DNA from: Tranquillimonas alkanivorans
GTDB lineage: Bacteria; Pseudomonadota; Alphaproteobacteria; Rhodobacterales; Rhodobacteraceae
Reading direction: 5' to 3'
NCBI RefSeq assembly: GCF_900115595.1
Contig: NZ_FOXA01000001.1
Coordinates: 186,001 to 250,000 of the forward strand
Length of the DNA stretch: 64,000 bases
Below the pieces are notes generated by a model. The model had not been told where the DNA came from, did not search any database, and saw nothing but the letters and a program-made list of their open reading frames with translations. Shown here piece by piece: positions 8,848 through 17,002 of the stretch. The translations under genes were made by a program, and so were the position numbers. Every line of letters starts with the position of its first letter. Position 1 is the first letter of the stretch.

Positions 8848-10046
8848 CGCTTCACCAGGCTCCACTGCGTGACCGGCATCAGCGGCCGCCAACCGGTGAG
8901 CGGCCCCACCGGCTCGGCGCGGTTCACCTGCATCTTCACCAACTCGCCGCCGTAACGGGCGTGCAGGGCCAGCAGGATCGCCTCGGATTCCAGCGTCACC
9001 GCGTTGGCGACGAGGCGGCCGAGGGGCTTCAGCGCGGCCCATGCGGCGGCGAAGGTTTCCTCGGACAGCCCGCCGCCGAGGAACACCGCGTCGGGCGCAG
9101 GCAAGTCGGAAAGCGCCGACGGAGCTTCGCCTTCCACCAGTTCGAGCTTCGGCGCGCCCAGCGCCAGCGCGTTCTCGGCGGCCATGGCGCGGCGCTCGGC
9201 GCGCGGCTCGATGCCGATGGCGCGGGCCTCGGGCGCGGCGCGCATCCACTCGACGGCGACCGAGCCGCAGCCGGTGCCGATGTCCCACAGCAGTGCCCCG
9301 CGCATCGGCATGAGCTTGGCGAGCGTCACCGCCCGCACCTCGCGCTTGGTCATCTTGCCGTCGTGGCGGAACGCCTCGTCCGGCAGGCCCGCGATCCGGG
9401 GCATCAGCACCGCGTTAGGCCCCGCCACGCACTCGACCGCCAGCGTGTTGAACGACGGGACCTCGTGCGACCAGCTTTCGGCGATGCCGTCGAAGCGCGC
9501 TTCGTCGGCTCCGCCCATCGCGGCGAGGACGGTCATCGGGCTGCGGCCATAGCCGCGCTCGCTCAGGAACCCGGCGATGCGGGCGGGGGTGTCCGAGCCC
9601 GTCGTCAGGATCAGCAGCCGCTGGCCCGGCTGGATGAACGGGATCATTTGCTCGGGCGGGCGGCCGTGGACGGTGAGCGTCTCGACGTCCGGCAGGCTCC
9701 ATCCCATCCGCGCGGCGGCGAGCTGGAAGGCCGAGAGCTGCGGGTGATAGACGATCTCGGCCGGGTCGATGGCGCGGCCGATGCGGGCACCGACCGAGTA
9801 CCAGAGCGGGTCGCCGGTCACGAGCACGACTGCGCGGCGGCCCTTGAGCCCGCGGATCGTGTCGATCATGGCATTGAAGGGCGACGGCCAGGCGATACGC
9901 TCCGCGGTCACCGCGTCCGAGAGCCGGTGGTGCCGGTCTCCGCCGACGATGACCTCGGCGGACTCGACGATCGCGCGGGTGGCGGGGGTGAGCCCGTCCA
10001 TTCCGTCTTCGCCGATGCCGACGATGTGGAGCCAGGGCGTCGTCAT
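8844..10046 (-). CDS. cobL: Precorrin-6Y C5,15-methyltransferase (decarboxylating)
   Basis: CobL methylates C5 and C15 of precorrin-6B and decarboxylates the C12 acetate to give precorrin-8X. The 400-residue protein is the usual CbiE-CbiT fusion. The CbiE methylase half starts with IVGIGEDGMDGLTPATR (about 8-24) and has VLVTGDPLWYSVG near 78-90. The CbiT half from about 225 has the SAM-binding LLWDIGTGCGSVAVEW motif and PDAVFLGGGL. I chose ATG 10046 because it overlaps the cobH stop by 4 nt; longer in-frame starts would run through cobH. Confidence 0.96.
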   Translation of the reverse strand: MTTPWLHIVGIGEDGMDGLTPATRAIVESAEVIVGGDRHHRLSDAVTAERIAWPSPFNAMIDTIRGLKGRRAVVLVTGDPLWYSVGARIGRAIDPAEIVYHPQLSAFQLAAARMGWSLPDVETLTVHGRPPEQMIPFIQPGQRLLILTTGSDTPARIAGFLSERGYGRSPMTVLAAMGGADEARFDGIAESWSHEVPSFNTLAVECVAGPNAVLMPRIAGLPDEAFRHDGKMTKREVRAVTLAKLMPMRGALLWDIGTGCGSVAVEWMRAAPEARAIGIEPRAERRAMAAENALALGAPKLELVEGEAPSALSDLPAPDAVFLGGGLSEETFAAAWAALKPLGRLVANAVTLESEAILLALHARYGGELVKMQVNRAEPVGPLTGWRPLMPVTQWSLVKR

Positions 10047-10684
10047 CGGGCAGCCTCCTCCGGCAACCCCGCGGCGAGCGCGTTGACGGCGGCCGAGGCC
10101 ATCGCCGAGCCGCCGCGGCGTCCCCGCAGGGCTACGAATTCGGTCCCGCGCGGGTGGCGGGCCAGCTCGGCCTTCGACTCCGCCGCGCCGACGAAGCCGA
10201 CGGGAAAGCCGAGGATCACCGCAGGTGTAGGCCAGCCGTCGTCCAGCAGCTCGAGCAGGTGGAACAGAGCCGTGGGCGCGTTGCCGACGGCCACGACCGC
10301 GCCTGCGAGGTGCGGCTTCCACAGCTCCACCGCGGCGGCTGAGCGGGTGTTGCCGATGGCTGCGGCGCGATCCGGCACGCCGGCGTCGTTCAGCGTGCAG
10401 ATCACCGGGTTCGCGGCGGGCAAGCGGCCGCGGATGATGCCGGCGGCGACCATCTCGCAATCGCATAGCACCGGCGCGCCCGAGGCGAGCGCGGCGTTCC
10501 CGGCCTCGTACGCGCCCGGCGAGAAGGCGAGGCGGTCGGCGACCTCGACCATGCCGCAGGCGTGGATCAGGCGGACGGCCAGCGCTTCCATGCCCGGGCC
10601 GAAGCGGCCCAGCCGGGCCTCGGCACGCACCGTGGCGAAGCTTTGCGCGTAGATCGCGGCGGGATCTTTCTCGTAGGGGCGCAC
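10043..10684 (-). CDS. cobH: Precorrin-8X methylmutase
   Basis: CobH moves the C11 methyl group to C12 and yields hydrogenobyrinic acid. The 213-residue protein has the expected core: VRLIHACGMVEVADRLAFSPGA (about 37-58, with the catalytic His in RLIHACG), VLCDCEMVAAGI, a NPVICTLND stretch and VAVGNAPTALFHLLELLDDG. The start is a GTG at 10684 with GGAGGTGA just upstream. Its stop overlaps the cobL start by 4 nt. The 77-nt gap to cbiX holds a repeat copy. Confidence 0.96.
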   Translation of the reverse strand: MRPYEKDPAAIYAQSFATVRAEARLGRFGPGMEALAVRLIHACGMVEVADRLAFSPGAYEAGNAALASGAPVLCDCEMVAAGIIRGRLPAANPVICTLNDAGVPDRAAAIGNTRSAAAVELWKPHLAGAVVAVGNAPTALFHLLELLDDGWPTPAVILGFPVGFVGAAESKAELARHPRGTEFVALRGRRGGSAMASAAVNALAAGLPEEAAR

Positions 10685-10721
10685 GTCACCTCCGGCCGTG
10701 GCGCGGGCCGAAAGGCAGGGA

Positions 10722-10740
10722 GCCTCCGGCGGGGATATTT
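10722..10740. repeat. 19-nt intergenic motif, copy 2
   Basis: GCCTCCGGCGGGGATATTT lies between cbiX and cobH. Relative to the genes it reads in the opposite direction from copy 1. It matches copy 3 (60655-60673) exactly when one is reverse-complemented. A purine-rich run (GGACAGAAGAAG) follows the ATATTT end, as at copy 1. Confidence 0.6.
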
Positions 10741-10761
10741 AAGGACAGAAGAAGCAGCGGG

Positions 10762-11826
10762 TCACGCTTTCGTCTTCCGCGCACTTTCGGGCCCGTGCGG
10801 ATGGTCCGCGTGCGGGTACGGCGCGTGGTGGTGGTGGTCGTGCTCGTGGTGATGGTGGTGATGATGCCCGTGATCCGCCTCAAGCCGGCAGAGCCCGGTG
10901 CAGAAGTCGTCGCAGAGCGCGCAGTCCTCGACGTTCGAGCCGGGGGCCGAGGCGCCCTGCCCCTCGACGTGGTGGTGGTGGCTTTCCTGCACCGCGCCGA
11001 CTTCGCCCTCGAAGCCGAGGACCTGCGTGCGGTACTTGCACATGGCGCAGTTCGGCGGCGGCACCTCGCCCACCTGTTCGGTCACCCGCTCGGCGAAGGT
11101 TTCCAGCACCTTCGGATGGTCGTTCAGGTAGCCGGCCTTGACGAAGTCGATCTCGGGGTGCGCGGCCGCGACCCGGTCGGTGAAGCCGTAGATGCGGTCG
11201 ATCAGGATGCCGGTGAACAGGAAGTAGGGAAAGACGACGACCCGGCGGTAGCCGAGCCGGGTCACGTGCTCCAGGCACGGCTCGACCAGGGGGAAAGTGA
11301 CCCCGGAATAGCCGACCTCGCACCAGCCGAAGCCCATCCCCTCCCACAGCATCCGCGCGATCTTTGACACGTTGCCGTTGGCGTCCGGGTCCGAGGCGCC
11401 ACGGCCGATGACGACGAGGCAGGTTTCGTGCAGCGGCACCTCTTCGCGGGCGTTGGCGGCGTCGAGCGCCTCCTGCACCCGGGCACCTGCGGCGGCGATC
11501 ATCTTCGGGTCGACGCCCAGCTCTCGGCCGTAGGAGACCTCGATGCCGTGGGTGGCGGCGTAGGTATTGAGCACGGTGGGGATGTCGTTCTTCGCGTGCA
11601 TCGCGGCGAAGAGCATGCCCGGCACCGCGAGGATGCGCTCGCAGCCCTTGTCGCGCAGCCGGTCGAGTCCGTCTCGGATCACCGGATTGGCGAACTCGAG
11701 GTAGCCGTAATCGACCTCCCACTCGTCGGGCAGATAGCCGGGCAGCTTCTGTGCGAGCACGGCGAATTCGTCCACGGCGGCTTGGCTGCGCGAGCCGTGG
11801 CCGCAGATCATCACACCGGTCTTCAC
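10762..11826 (-). CDS. cbiX: Sirohydrochlorin cobaltochelatase CbiX, long form with Fe-S and poly-His tail
   Basis: CbiX inserts cobalt into sirohydrochlorin. The 354-residue protein starts (GTG 11826) VKTGVMICGHGSRSQAAVDEF, the classic chelatase GHGS motif, and has a second half-domain with CLVVIGRGASDPDANGNV. From about residue 265 it carries cysteine motifs (CAMCKY, CALCDDFCTGLC). It ends with a histidine-rich tail in which about 17 of 30 residues are His. A similar Fe-S centre plus His-rich segment is known from Bacillus megaterium CbiX. The tail may store or deliver cobalt. The start overlaps the upstream gene stop by 4 nt (GTGA). Confidence 0.93.
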   Translation of the reverse strand: MKTGVMICGHGSRSQAAVDEFAVLAQKLPGYLPDEWEVDYGYLEFANPVIRDGLDRLRDKGCERILAVPGMLFAAMHAKNDIPTVLNTYAATHGIEVSYGRELGVDPKMIAAAGARVQEALDAANAREEVPLHETCLVVIGRGASDPDANGNVSKIARMLWEGMGFGWCEVGYSGVTFPLVEPCLEHVTRLGYRRVVVFPYFLFTGILIDRIYGFTDRVAAAHPEIDFVKAGYLNDHPKVLETFAERVTEQVGEVPPPNCAMCKYRTQVLGFEGEVGAVQESHHHHVEGQGASAPGSNVEDCALCDDFCTGLCRLEADHGHHHHHHHEHDHHHHAPYPHADHPHGPESARKTKA

Positions 11827-12056
11827 GCCTGCTGCTCCTCGGCGTCCGCCCCGGCCTCGTCCTGGTCTGATGCCTCGTCTTCGGAGCGGGCCCTGGCCCC
11901 CTTCTCCTTCCAGATCGCCCAGAGCGACAGGCCGATGGCCACGCCGATGGCCGCGCCGGCGACCCAGTGGTCGTGGCCGGCGACCTCTCCGACATGTCCG
12001 GTATGGGCCTGCGCCACGCCGGGCGCGAGGATCGTGAGGAGGGTGAGGGTCTTCAT
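11823..12056 (-). CDS. Small His-containing membrane protein (DUF6732-like) upstream of cbiX
   Basis: This 77-residue protein has an N-terminal signal-like segment (MKTLTLLTILAPGVAQA), then HTGHVGEVAGHDHW, then one hydrophobic span (about 31-48), and an acidic Glu/Asp/Ala tail. It resembles the small proteins called DUF6732 in Rhodobacterales. Its GTGA overlap with cbiX and the four histidines just after the signal region suggest a link to cobalt handling, but that is inference. ATG 12056 is preferred since upstream in-frame sequence looks non-coding. Confidence 0.7.
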   Translation of the reverse strand: MKTLTLLTILAPGVAQAHTGHVGEVAGHDHWVAGAAIGVAIGLSLWAIWKEKGARARSEDEASDQDEAGADAEEQQA

Positions 12057-12370
12057 CGCGGGTCCTTTCCGGGCCGGGCCGACGGACCGCAAGGCATCGG
12101 GGCGGACGCATGGCGCGACCTCCCACCGACGACGCCGCGCCGCGACCCCCTGTTTGGGTCGGCCGGCCGCGCGGCCCCCTCTCCGGCCCCTCGGGGCTTC
12201 GTCTGCTCTTCGTATAGGAACGCGGGCCGCGCCACGCAAACGATTATGCGGCGACCGGCACCGGGAAAGCGACTTGTGCAGGAACGCACCGCCGCCCTGC
12301 CCCGTTCGGCGTTAAGTTACGCGCTCCGCGACGCTAGGTCGGGGGAGAAGCAGGGAAACGGGAGGACGAC
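12057..12370. other. Divergent 314-nt intergenic region between the cob arm and the GST-like gene
   Basis: It holds the putative minus-strand promoter at 12211-12239 and therefore a likely leader of about 145 nt before the gene at 12056. That leader is GC-rich and can fold. A stretch reading GGGAGGTCGCGCCA in the minus direction recalls part of some cobalamin riboswitches, but I cannot find the B12-box core, so I do not call one. On the plus side GGGAGG lies just before the ATG at 12371. Confidence 0.5.
12211..12239 (-). promoter_or_regulatory. Putative sigma-70 type promoter of the cob arm
   Basis: On the minus strand TTGCGT (12239-12234) and TATACG (12216-12211) are separated by exactly 17 nt, a good housekeeping promoter layout. 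It would drive the small membrane protein gene, cbiX and the cob methylase genes. No transcription start data are available. Confidence 0.45.
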
Positions 12371-13369
12371 ATGGGCCAACTGGTCGACGGCAAATGGGAA
12401 GACACGTGGTACGACACGTCGAAGACCGGGGGGAAGTTCGTCCGGTCCGAGACGAAGTTCCACAACTGGATCACGCCCGACGGGTCGCCCGGCCCGCGCG
12501 GCGAGGGCGGGTTCCCGGCCGAGGCCGGACGTTACCACCTTTATGTCAGCTATGCCTGCCCATGGGCCAACCGCGCGCTGTTCTTTCGCCGGCTCAAGGG
12601 GCTCGAGGGCCTCATCGACGTCTCGGTCGTCCACCCCGACATGCTGTCGGAGGGGTGGGAGTTCCGCACCGATTTCCCCGGCGCCACGGGCGACAAGCTT
12701 TACGGCCTGCCGTTCCTGCGCGACCTCTACCTCAAGGCCGACCCGACGATCTCGGGCCGCGTCACGGTTCCCGTGCTCTGGGACAAGAAGCGCGAGACGA
12801 TCGTGTCGAACGAGAGCGCCGAGATCATCCGGATGTTCAACTCGGCCTTCGACGGGATGACCGGCAACACCGCCGACTTCTGGCCCGAGGATCTGCGCGA
12901 TGCGATCGAACCGGTGAACGACCGCATCTACGACACCCTCAACAACGGCGTCTACAAGGCCGGCTTCGCCACCTCGCAGGAGGCCTATGACGACGCCGTG
13001 CACCCGCTGTTCGACACGCTCGACTGGCTGGAGGAGAGGCTGTCCGAGAACCGCTATCTGATGGGCGACCGGATCACGGAGGCCGACTGGCGCCTGTTTT
13101 CGACGCTGGTGCGCTTCGACCTCGTCTATCACATGCACTTCAAGTGCAACCGCCGGCGGATCACCGACTATCCGAACCTATGGGGATACACGCGCGAGCT
13201 GTACCAGTGGCCGGGGATCGCGGATGAGGTGGAGTTCGACCACATCGTGCGGCACTACCACTACAGCCACGACACGATTAACCCGCACCGCATCATCCCC
13301 ATCAACCCGGTGCTCGACTGGACCGCCACGCACGGGCGCGAGGCGGTCGGAGAGGCAGTCGCGCCGTAG
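12371..13369 (+). CDS. Glutathionyl-hydroquinone reductase (YqjG/Xi-class GST)
   Basis: The 332-residue protein matches the Xi-class glutathione transferases that reduce glutathionyl-hydroquinones. The thioredoxin-fold active site SYACPWANRALFFR (about 59-72) contains the catalytic cysteine in CPWA. Further family features are VTVPVLWDKKRETIVSNESAEIIRMFN (about 133-159) and the C-terminal helical domain with MGDRITEADWRLFSTLVRFD (about 231-250). GGGAGG lies 6 nt before the ATG. It lies between the two cob arms but has no evident role in cobalamin synthesis; detoxification of quinones from aromatic catabolism is plausible. Confidence 0.93.
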   Translation: MGQLVDGKWEDTWYDTSKTGGKFVRSETKFHNWITPDGSPGPRGEGGFPAEAGRYHLYVSYACPWANRALFFRRLKGLEGLIDVSVVHPDMLSEGWEFRTDFPGATGDKLYGLPFLRDLYLKADPTISGRVTVPVLWDKKRETIVSNESAEIIRMFNSAFDGMTGNTADFWPEDLRDAIEPVNDRIYDTLNNGVYKAGFATSQEAYDDAVHPLFDTLDWLEERLSENRYLMGDRITEADWRLFSTLVRFDLVYHMHFKCNRRRITDYPNLWGYTRELYQWPGIADEVEFDHIVRHYHYSHDTINPHRIIPINPVLDWTATHGREAVGEAVAP

Positions 13370-13412
13370 GTTTTGACTTGATTGCGGCGGCGCACGGTGG
13401 CAGCGGAGCCGC

Positions 13413-13778
13413 ATGACGACCTGGATCACGATCTGCGACACCTGCAAGCGCGAGGGCTGGGAGCCCGGCGCCGATGGCAGGACCGATGGCGAGGCGCTGG
13501 CCGAGCAGGTGGAGGCCGTGGTGCGGCCTCCGCTGAGGACGCGCCGCGTCTCGTGCCTGATGGGGTGCAGCCACGGCTGCAATGTGGCGGTGCAGGCGGC
13601 GGGCAAGCTCTGCTACACTCTCGGCCGGTTCGAGCCGGCGGAGGAGGCGGCGCAGGCGATCGTCGACTGGGCCGCGCTGCACGCTGAAAGCGAAAGCGGG
13701 CAGGTCCCTTATCGCCAGTGGCCACAGGGGGTGAAGGGGCACTTCGTGACCCGCCACCCGCCGCTGCCCGAGGAATGA
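13413..13778 (+). CDS. DUF1636 metal-binding protein, cobalamin-associated
   Basis: The 121-residue protein belongs to DUF1636, small ferredoxin-like proteins that cluster with cobalamin genes. The cysteine pattern is clear: TICDTCKREGW at about 6-16 and VSCLMGCSHGCNVAVQAAGKL at about 46-66, giving five cysteines suited to an iron-sulfur cluster, plus a sixth in KLCYTLGRF. It overlaps the cobC start (ATGA), so it is the first gene of the DUF1636-cobC-cobD operon. Its exact function is not established. Confidence 0.85.
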   Translation: MTTWITICDTCKREGWEPGADGRTDGEALAEQVEAVVRPPLRTRRVSCLMGCSHGCNVAVQAAGKLCYTLGRFEPAEEAAQAIVDWAALHAESESGQVPYRQWPQGVKGHFVTRHPPLPEE

Positions 13779-14716
13779 GCGCACCGCGCGACCATGGCGG
13801 CGGCCTCGATGCCGCGGCCGCCCGCTGGGGCGGGATTCGCGGCGACTGGCTGGACCTGTCGACGGGAATCAATCCGGTGCCGTATCCGGTGGCCGAGATT
13901 CCGACCGAGGCTTGGACCGCACTGCCCGACCGAACAGCGCAAGAGCGGCTGATCACGGCGGCACGACGGTTCTGGTACGTGCCGGACGGGGCGGCGGTCG
14001 TGGCGGCGCCGGGGGCGTCTGCGCTGATCGCGCGGCTTCCGGCGGCCGCCGACGCCCCCCGCGTCCACATCCCCGGCCCCACGTATAACGAACACGCCGC
14101 TGCCTTCCGGGCGGCTGGGGCGGATGTCGAGGCGGGCGAGGATGCGCCGGTCCATGTCTATGTCCACCCGAACAACCCGGACGGGCGGCTGTGGGAGGGC
14201 GCGCATATCGGCGGCCGCCCCTTGACGGTGATCGACGAAAGCTTCTGCGACGTGACGCCGGGCGAGAGCCACGTGGCGCGGGCGGCGGAGCCGGGCGTCG
14301 TCGTGCTCAAGAGCTTCGGCAAGTTCTGGGGCCTCGCCGGCCTGCGGCTGGGTTTCGCCATCGCCGCGCCCGAAACGGCAGAGCGGCTGGTCGAGATGCT
14401 CGGCCCCTGGCCGGTCTCCGGCCCCGCACTCGAAATCGGCGCGCGGGCGCTGGAGGACGAGGGCTGGGCCCGGACGAGACGGGCGCGGCTGTGCGAGGAC
14501 GCGGCGCGCCTTGATGCGCTGCTGACCGGGTGCGGTGCGCGCACCGTCGGTGGCACGACGCTGTTCCGCCTTTACGACGTCGACGATGCCGCCGCGTGGC
14601 AGGAGCGTCTTGCCCAAGGTCGTGTCTGGACGCGCGTCTTTCCCTATTCCCGCCACTGGCTCCGCCTCGGCCTGCCGCACCCGGACCGGTGGGAGCAACT
14701 CGAGGCCGCACTGTGA
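13775..14716 (+). CDS. cobC: L-threonine-O-3-phosphate decarboxylase-like aminotransferase
   Basis: This 313-residue PLP enzyme of aminotransferase fold class I belongs to the CobC/CobD group that supplies the (R)-1-amino-2-propanol phosphate linker of cobalamin. LDLSTGINPVPYPV (about 27-40) is the family N-terminal motif. VYVHPNNPDGRLW (about 128-140) and VIDESFCDV follow. The PLP lysine is in VLKSFGKFWGLAGLRLGF (about 176-193). The start ATG 13775 overlaps the DUF1636 stop (ATGA), and the end overlaps cobD (GTGA). Confidence 0.92.
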   Translation: MSAPRDHGGGLDAAAARWGGIRGDWLDLSTGINPVPYPVAEIPTEAWTALPDRTAQERLITAARRFWYVPDGAAVVAAPGASALIARLPAAADAPRVHIPGPTYNEHAAAFRAAGADVEAGEDAPVHVYVHPNNPDGRLWEGAHIGGRPLTVIDESFCDVTPGESHVARAAEPGVVVLKSFGKFWGLAGLRLGFAIAAPETAERLVEMLGPWPVSGPALEIGARALEDEGWARTRRARLCEDAARLDALLTGCGARTVGGTTLFRLYDVDDAAAWQERLAQGRVWTRVFPYSRHWLRLGLPHPDRWEQLEAAL

Positions 14717-15627
14717 CGCACGCCGGCGCTCTGGCTCTCGCTCTGCTCATCGACGCGCTGCTCGGCGAGCCGCGGTGGGTGTGGGATCGGTACCCGCACC
14801 CCGCCGTGCTGATGGGCCGCGCCGTGGCGGCGCTGGACCGGTCGCTGAACCACGGGGAGAACCGGAAGGCCAGGGGCGTGCTCGCGCTTGCCTCGCTGGC
14901 GGTCCCGGCATGGGTGCTGGGCGGCTTCTTCGCCGCCCTTCCCTTCGGCTGGCTGGTCGAAATCGTTGCCGCCGCGATCCTTTTGGCGCAGCGCAGCCTG
15001 GTGGACCACGTGCGCGACGTGGCAAACGCCCTGCGCATCTCGCTTGGCGAAGGCCGCCGCGCCGTGGCGCGCATCGTGGGCCGAGACACCGCTGGGATGG
15101 ACGCCTCCGCCGTCTCGCGCGCGGCCATCGAGTCGGCGGCCGAGAACTTCTCGGACGGCGTCATCGCGCCGGCCTTCTGGTTCCTGCTGCTCGGTCTGCC
15201 GGGGCTGCTGGTCTACAAGATCGTCAATACCGCCGACAGCATGATCGGCTACCGCACGCCGAGGTATGCCGAGTTCGGCTGGGCCTCGGCCCGCTTCGAC
15301 GATCTGCTGAACTGGGTGCCGGCGCGCCTGACGGCAGCCTTGCTCGCCCTCGCCCATCCGTCCTCCAACGCGTGGCCGGTGATCCGGCGCGACGCCGGGC
15401 TCCACCGCTCGCCCAACGCCGGCTGGCCCGAGGCGGCGATGGCGGCGGTGTTGGGCGCGGCGCTGTCGGGGCCGCGCTCCTACCACGGCGAGGTGCGCGA
15501 CTATCCGTACGTCCACCCCGAGGGCCGCCGCGCGCTCGGCCCCGACGACATCGAGGCGGCGGTCCGCGTGCTGTGGCGCGGATGGTTGCTGACCTTCGGC
15601 ATCGTGACCGCGCTGGCCATTGCCTGA
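14713..15627 (+). CDS. cobD: Adenosylcobinamide-phosphate synthase
   Basis: CobD/CbiB attaches the aminopropanol linker to adenosylcobyric acid at the inner membrane. The 304-residue protein starts with a GTG inside the cobC stop. It has LALLIDALLGEPRWVWDRYPHPAVLMG at the N-terminus, ESAAENFSDGVIAPAFWF (about 137-154) and YKIVNTADSMIGYRTPRY (about 166-183), all conserved in the family. There are four or five hydrophobic spans. The product is unambiguous; the GTG start is chosen because of the overlap. Confidence 0.95.
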   Translation: MTHAGALALALLIDALLGEPRWVWDRYPHPAVLMGRAVAALDRSLNHGENRKARGVLALASLAVPAWVLGGFFAALPFGWLVEIVAAAILLAQRSLVDHVRDVANALRISLGEGRRAVARIVGRDTAGMDASAVSRAAIESAAENFSDGVIAPAFWFLLLGLPGLLVYKIVNTADSMIGYRTPRYAEFGWASARFDDLLNWVPARLTAALLALAHPSSNAWPVIRRDAGLHRSPNAGWPEAAMAAVLGAALSGPRSYHGEVRDYPYVHPEGRRALGPDDIEAAVRVLWRGWLLTFGIVTALAIA

Positions 15628-15681
15628 GCGAGCAAGGCTGCTACCGTCCCGCGGCCAACGAGATAACCCCGAGGTCCATCG

Positions 15682-16857
15682 ATGCGCTTTCCCCTGGCCG
15701 CTCTCGCCGTCGCCCTGTCCGCCACCGCGTCGCAAGCGGCGGTGCCCTGCGGCGGCAGCTTCTCCGGCTTCGTTAAGAAGATGAAGCAGGAGGCCGTCGC
15801 CCGCGGCCACGCCCCCTCGACCGTCGACAGCTTCTTCCGCACCGTCCGGCAGGACCTCGAAACGATCGCGGCCGACCGGCGGCAGGGCGTGTTCCAGCTG
15901 CCATTCCTCGACTTCTCGCAGCGCCTCATCAGCCAGAACCGCATCCAGCGCGGCCGGCAGATGGAGCAGAAGTGGGACGACGTCTTCGAGCGGATCGAGG
16001 CCGAATACGGCGTGCCGCGCGGTGTGCTCCTGGCGTTCTGGGCGTTCGAGACCGACTACGGCGCGGTCCAGGGCGACTTCAACACGGTGAACTCGCTGAT
16101 GACGCTTGCGCACGATTGCCGCCGCCCCGACCTTTTCCGCCCGCAGGTCTTCTCGGCCATCGAGCTTTACGAGCAAGGCGGGCTGGATCCGGCTTCGACG
16201 ACCGGCGCCTGGGCGGGAGAGATCGGCATGGTGCAGATGCTGCCGGGCGACATCATCGAAAGCGGCGTCGACGCGGACGGCGACGGCGCGGTCCGATTGA
16301 AGACCTCTCCGCCCGACGCGCTGACCTCGGGCGCGAAGATGCTGCGCCATCTCGGCTGGCGCCCGAACGAGCCGTGGCTGCAGGAGGTCGAGGTGCCGGC
16401 AGAGATGGACTGGGCGCAGACGGGCCTCGACACGAAGAAGACGGCAAGCGACTGGCTCGAGATGGGCGTGCGCCCGCGCAGCGGGTCGCTGCAACGGCCG
16501 GACCTGCCCGCGTCTCTCCTTCTGCCGCAGGGGCATGAGGGACCGGCCTTCCTCGCCTACCCGAATTTCGACGTCTACTTCGAGTGGAACGAGAGCTTCG
16601 TGTACGTGATGACCGCGGCCTACTTCGCCACGCGGCTTGAAGGGGCGCCGGTGTATGACGCGGGCGATCCCGAGCCGGGCCTGAACGAGCGGCAGATGAT
16701 CCGCCTGCAAGAGACCCTCAAGGCACGCGGCTATGACGTGGGCGGCGTCGACGGCATCCTGGGCGAAATGACGCGCAAGGCGGTTCAGGCAGAACAGGAG
16801 CGGCTGGGCCTTCCCGCAGACGCCTGGCCGACGCCGAGCCTATTGGAGCGGCTTTAA
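15682..16857 (+). CDS. Periplasmic lytic murein transglycosylase with peptidoglycan-binding domain
   Basis: The 391-residue protein is an MltB-family lytic transglycosylase that cleaves the glycan strand of peptidoglycan. A signal peptide (MRFPLAALAVALSATASQAA) precedes the mature chain. The catalytic region has GVPRGVLLAFWAFETDYGAVQGDFN (about 112-136), where the Glu in WAFETDYG is the expected acid, then GAWAGEIGMVQMLPGDI (about 175-191). A C-terminal peptidoglycan-binding domain from about 332 has LQETLKARGYDVGGVDGILGEMTRKAV. A strong terminator follows at 16961. Confidence 0.93.
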   Translation: MRFPLAALAVALSATASQAAVPCGGSFSGFVKKMKQEAVARGHAPSTVDSFFRTVRQDLETIAADRRQGVFQLPFLDFSQRLISQNRIQRGRQMEQKWDDVFERIEAEYGVPRGVLLAFWAFETDYGAVQGDFNTVNSLMTLAHDCRRPDLFRPQVFSAIELYEQGGLDPASTTGAWAGEIGMVQMLPGDIIESGVDADGDGAVRLKTSPPDALTSGAKMLRHLGWRPNEPWLQEVEVPAEMDWAQTGLDTKKTASDWLEMGVRPRSGSLQRPDLPASLLLPQGHEGPAFLAYPNFDVYFEWNESFVYVMTAAYFATRLEGAPVYDAGDPEPGLNERQMIRLQETLKARGYDVGGVDGILGEMTRKAVQAEQERLGLPADAWPTPSLLERL

Positions 16858-16960
16858 AGTCGTTAATCATCCTCGGCGGCGAGGTTTGGAGATCGGTAGG
16901 ACTTCGCCTGTAGTCCGGAGGCACGAAAGCTGTTCTCTTGGAGGTCACCTCCAAACGATA

Positions 16961-16997
16961 GCCCGGCAGAGCTGCTACTCTGCCGGGCTTCTTTTTG
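16961..16997 (+). terminator. Rho-independent terminator after the lytic transglycosylase gene
   Basis: An 11-bp perfect stem (GCCCGGCAGAG with CTCTGCCGGGC) encloses a 6-nt loop (CTGCTA) and is followed on the plus strand by TTCTTTTTG. On the minus strand the downstream tract is not T-rich, so termination of plus-strand transcripts is the likely role. Confidence 0.85.
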
Positions 16998-17002
16998 CGG
17001 CG

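Noticed and set aside
12057-12240. Cobalamin riboswitch in the leader of the cob arm
   Set aside because: A GGTCGCGCCA stretch is reminiscent, but I cannot find the B12-box or the conserved core segments. A covariance-model search would settle it.
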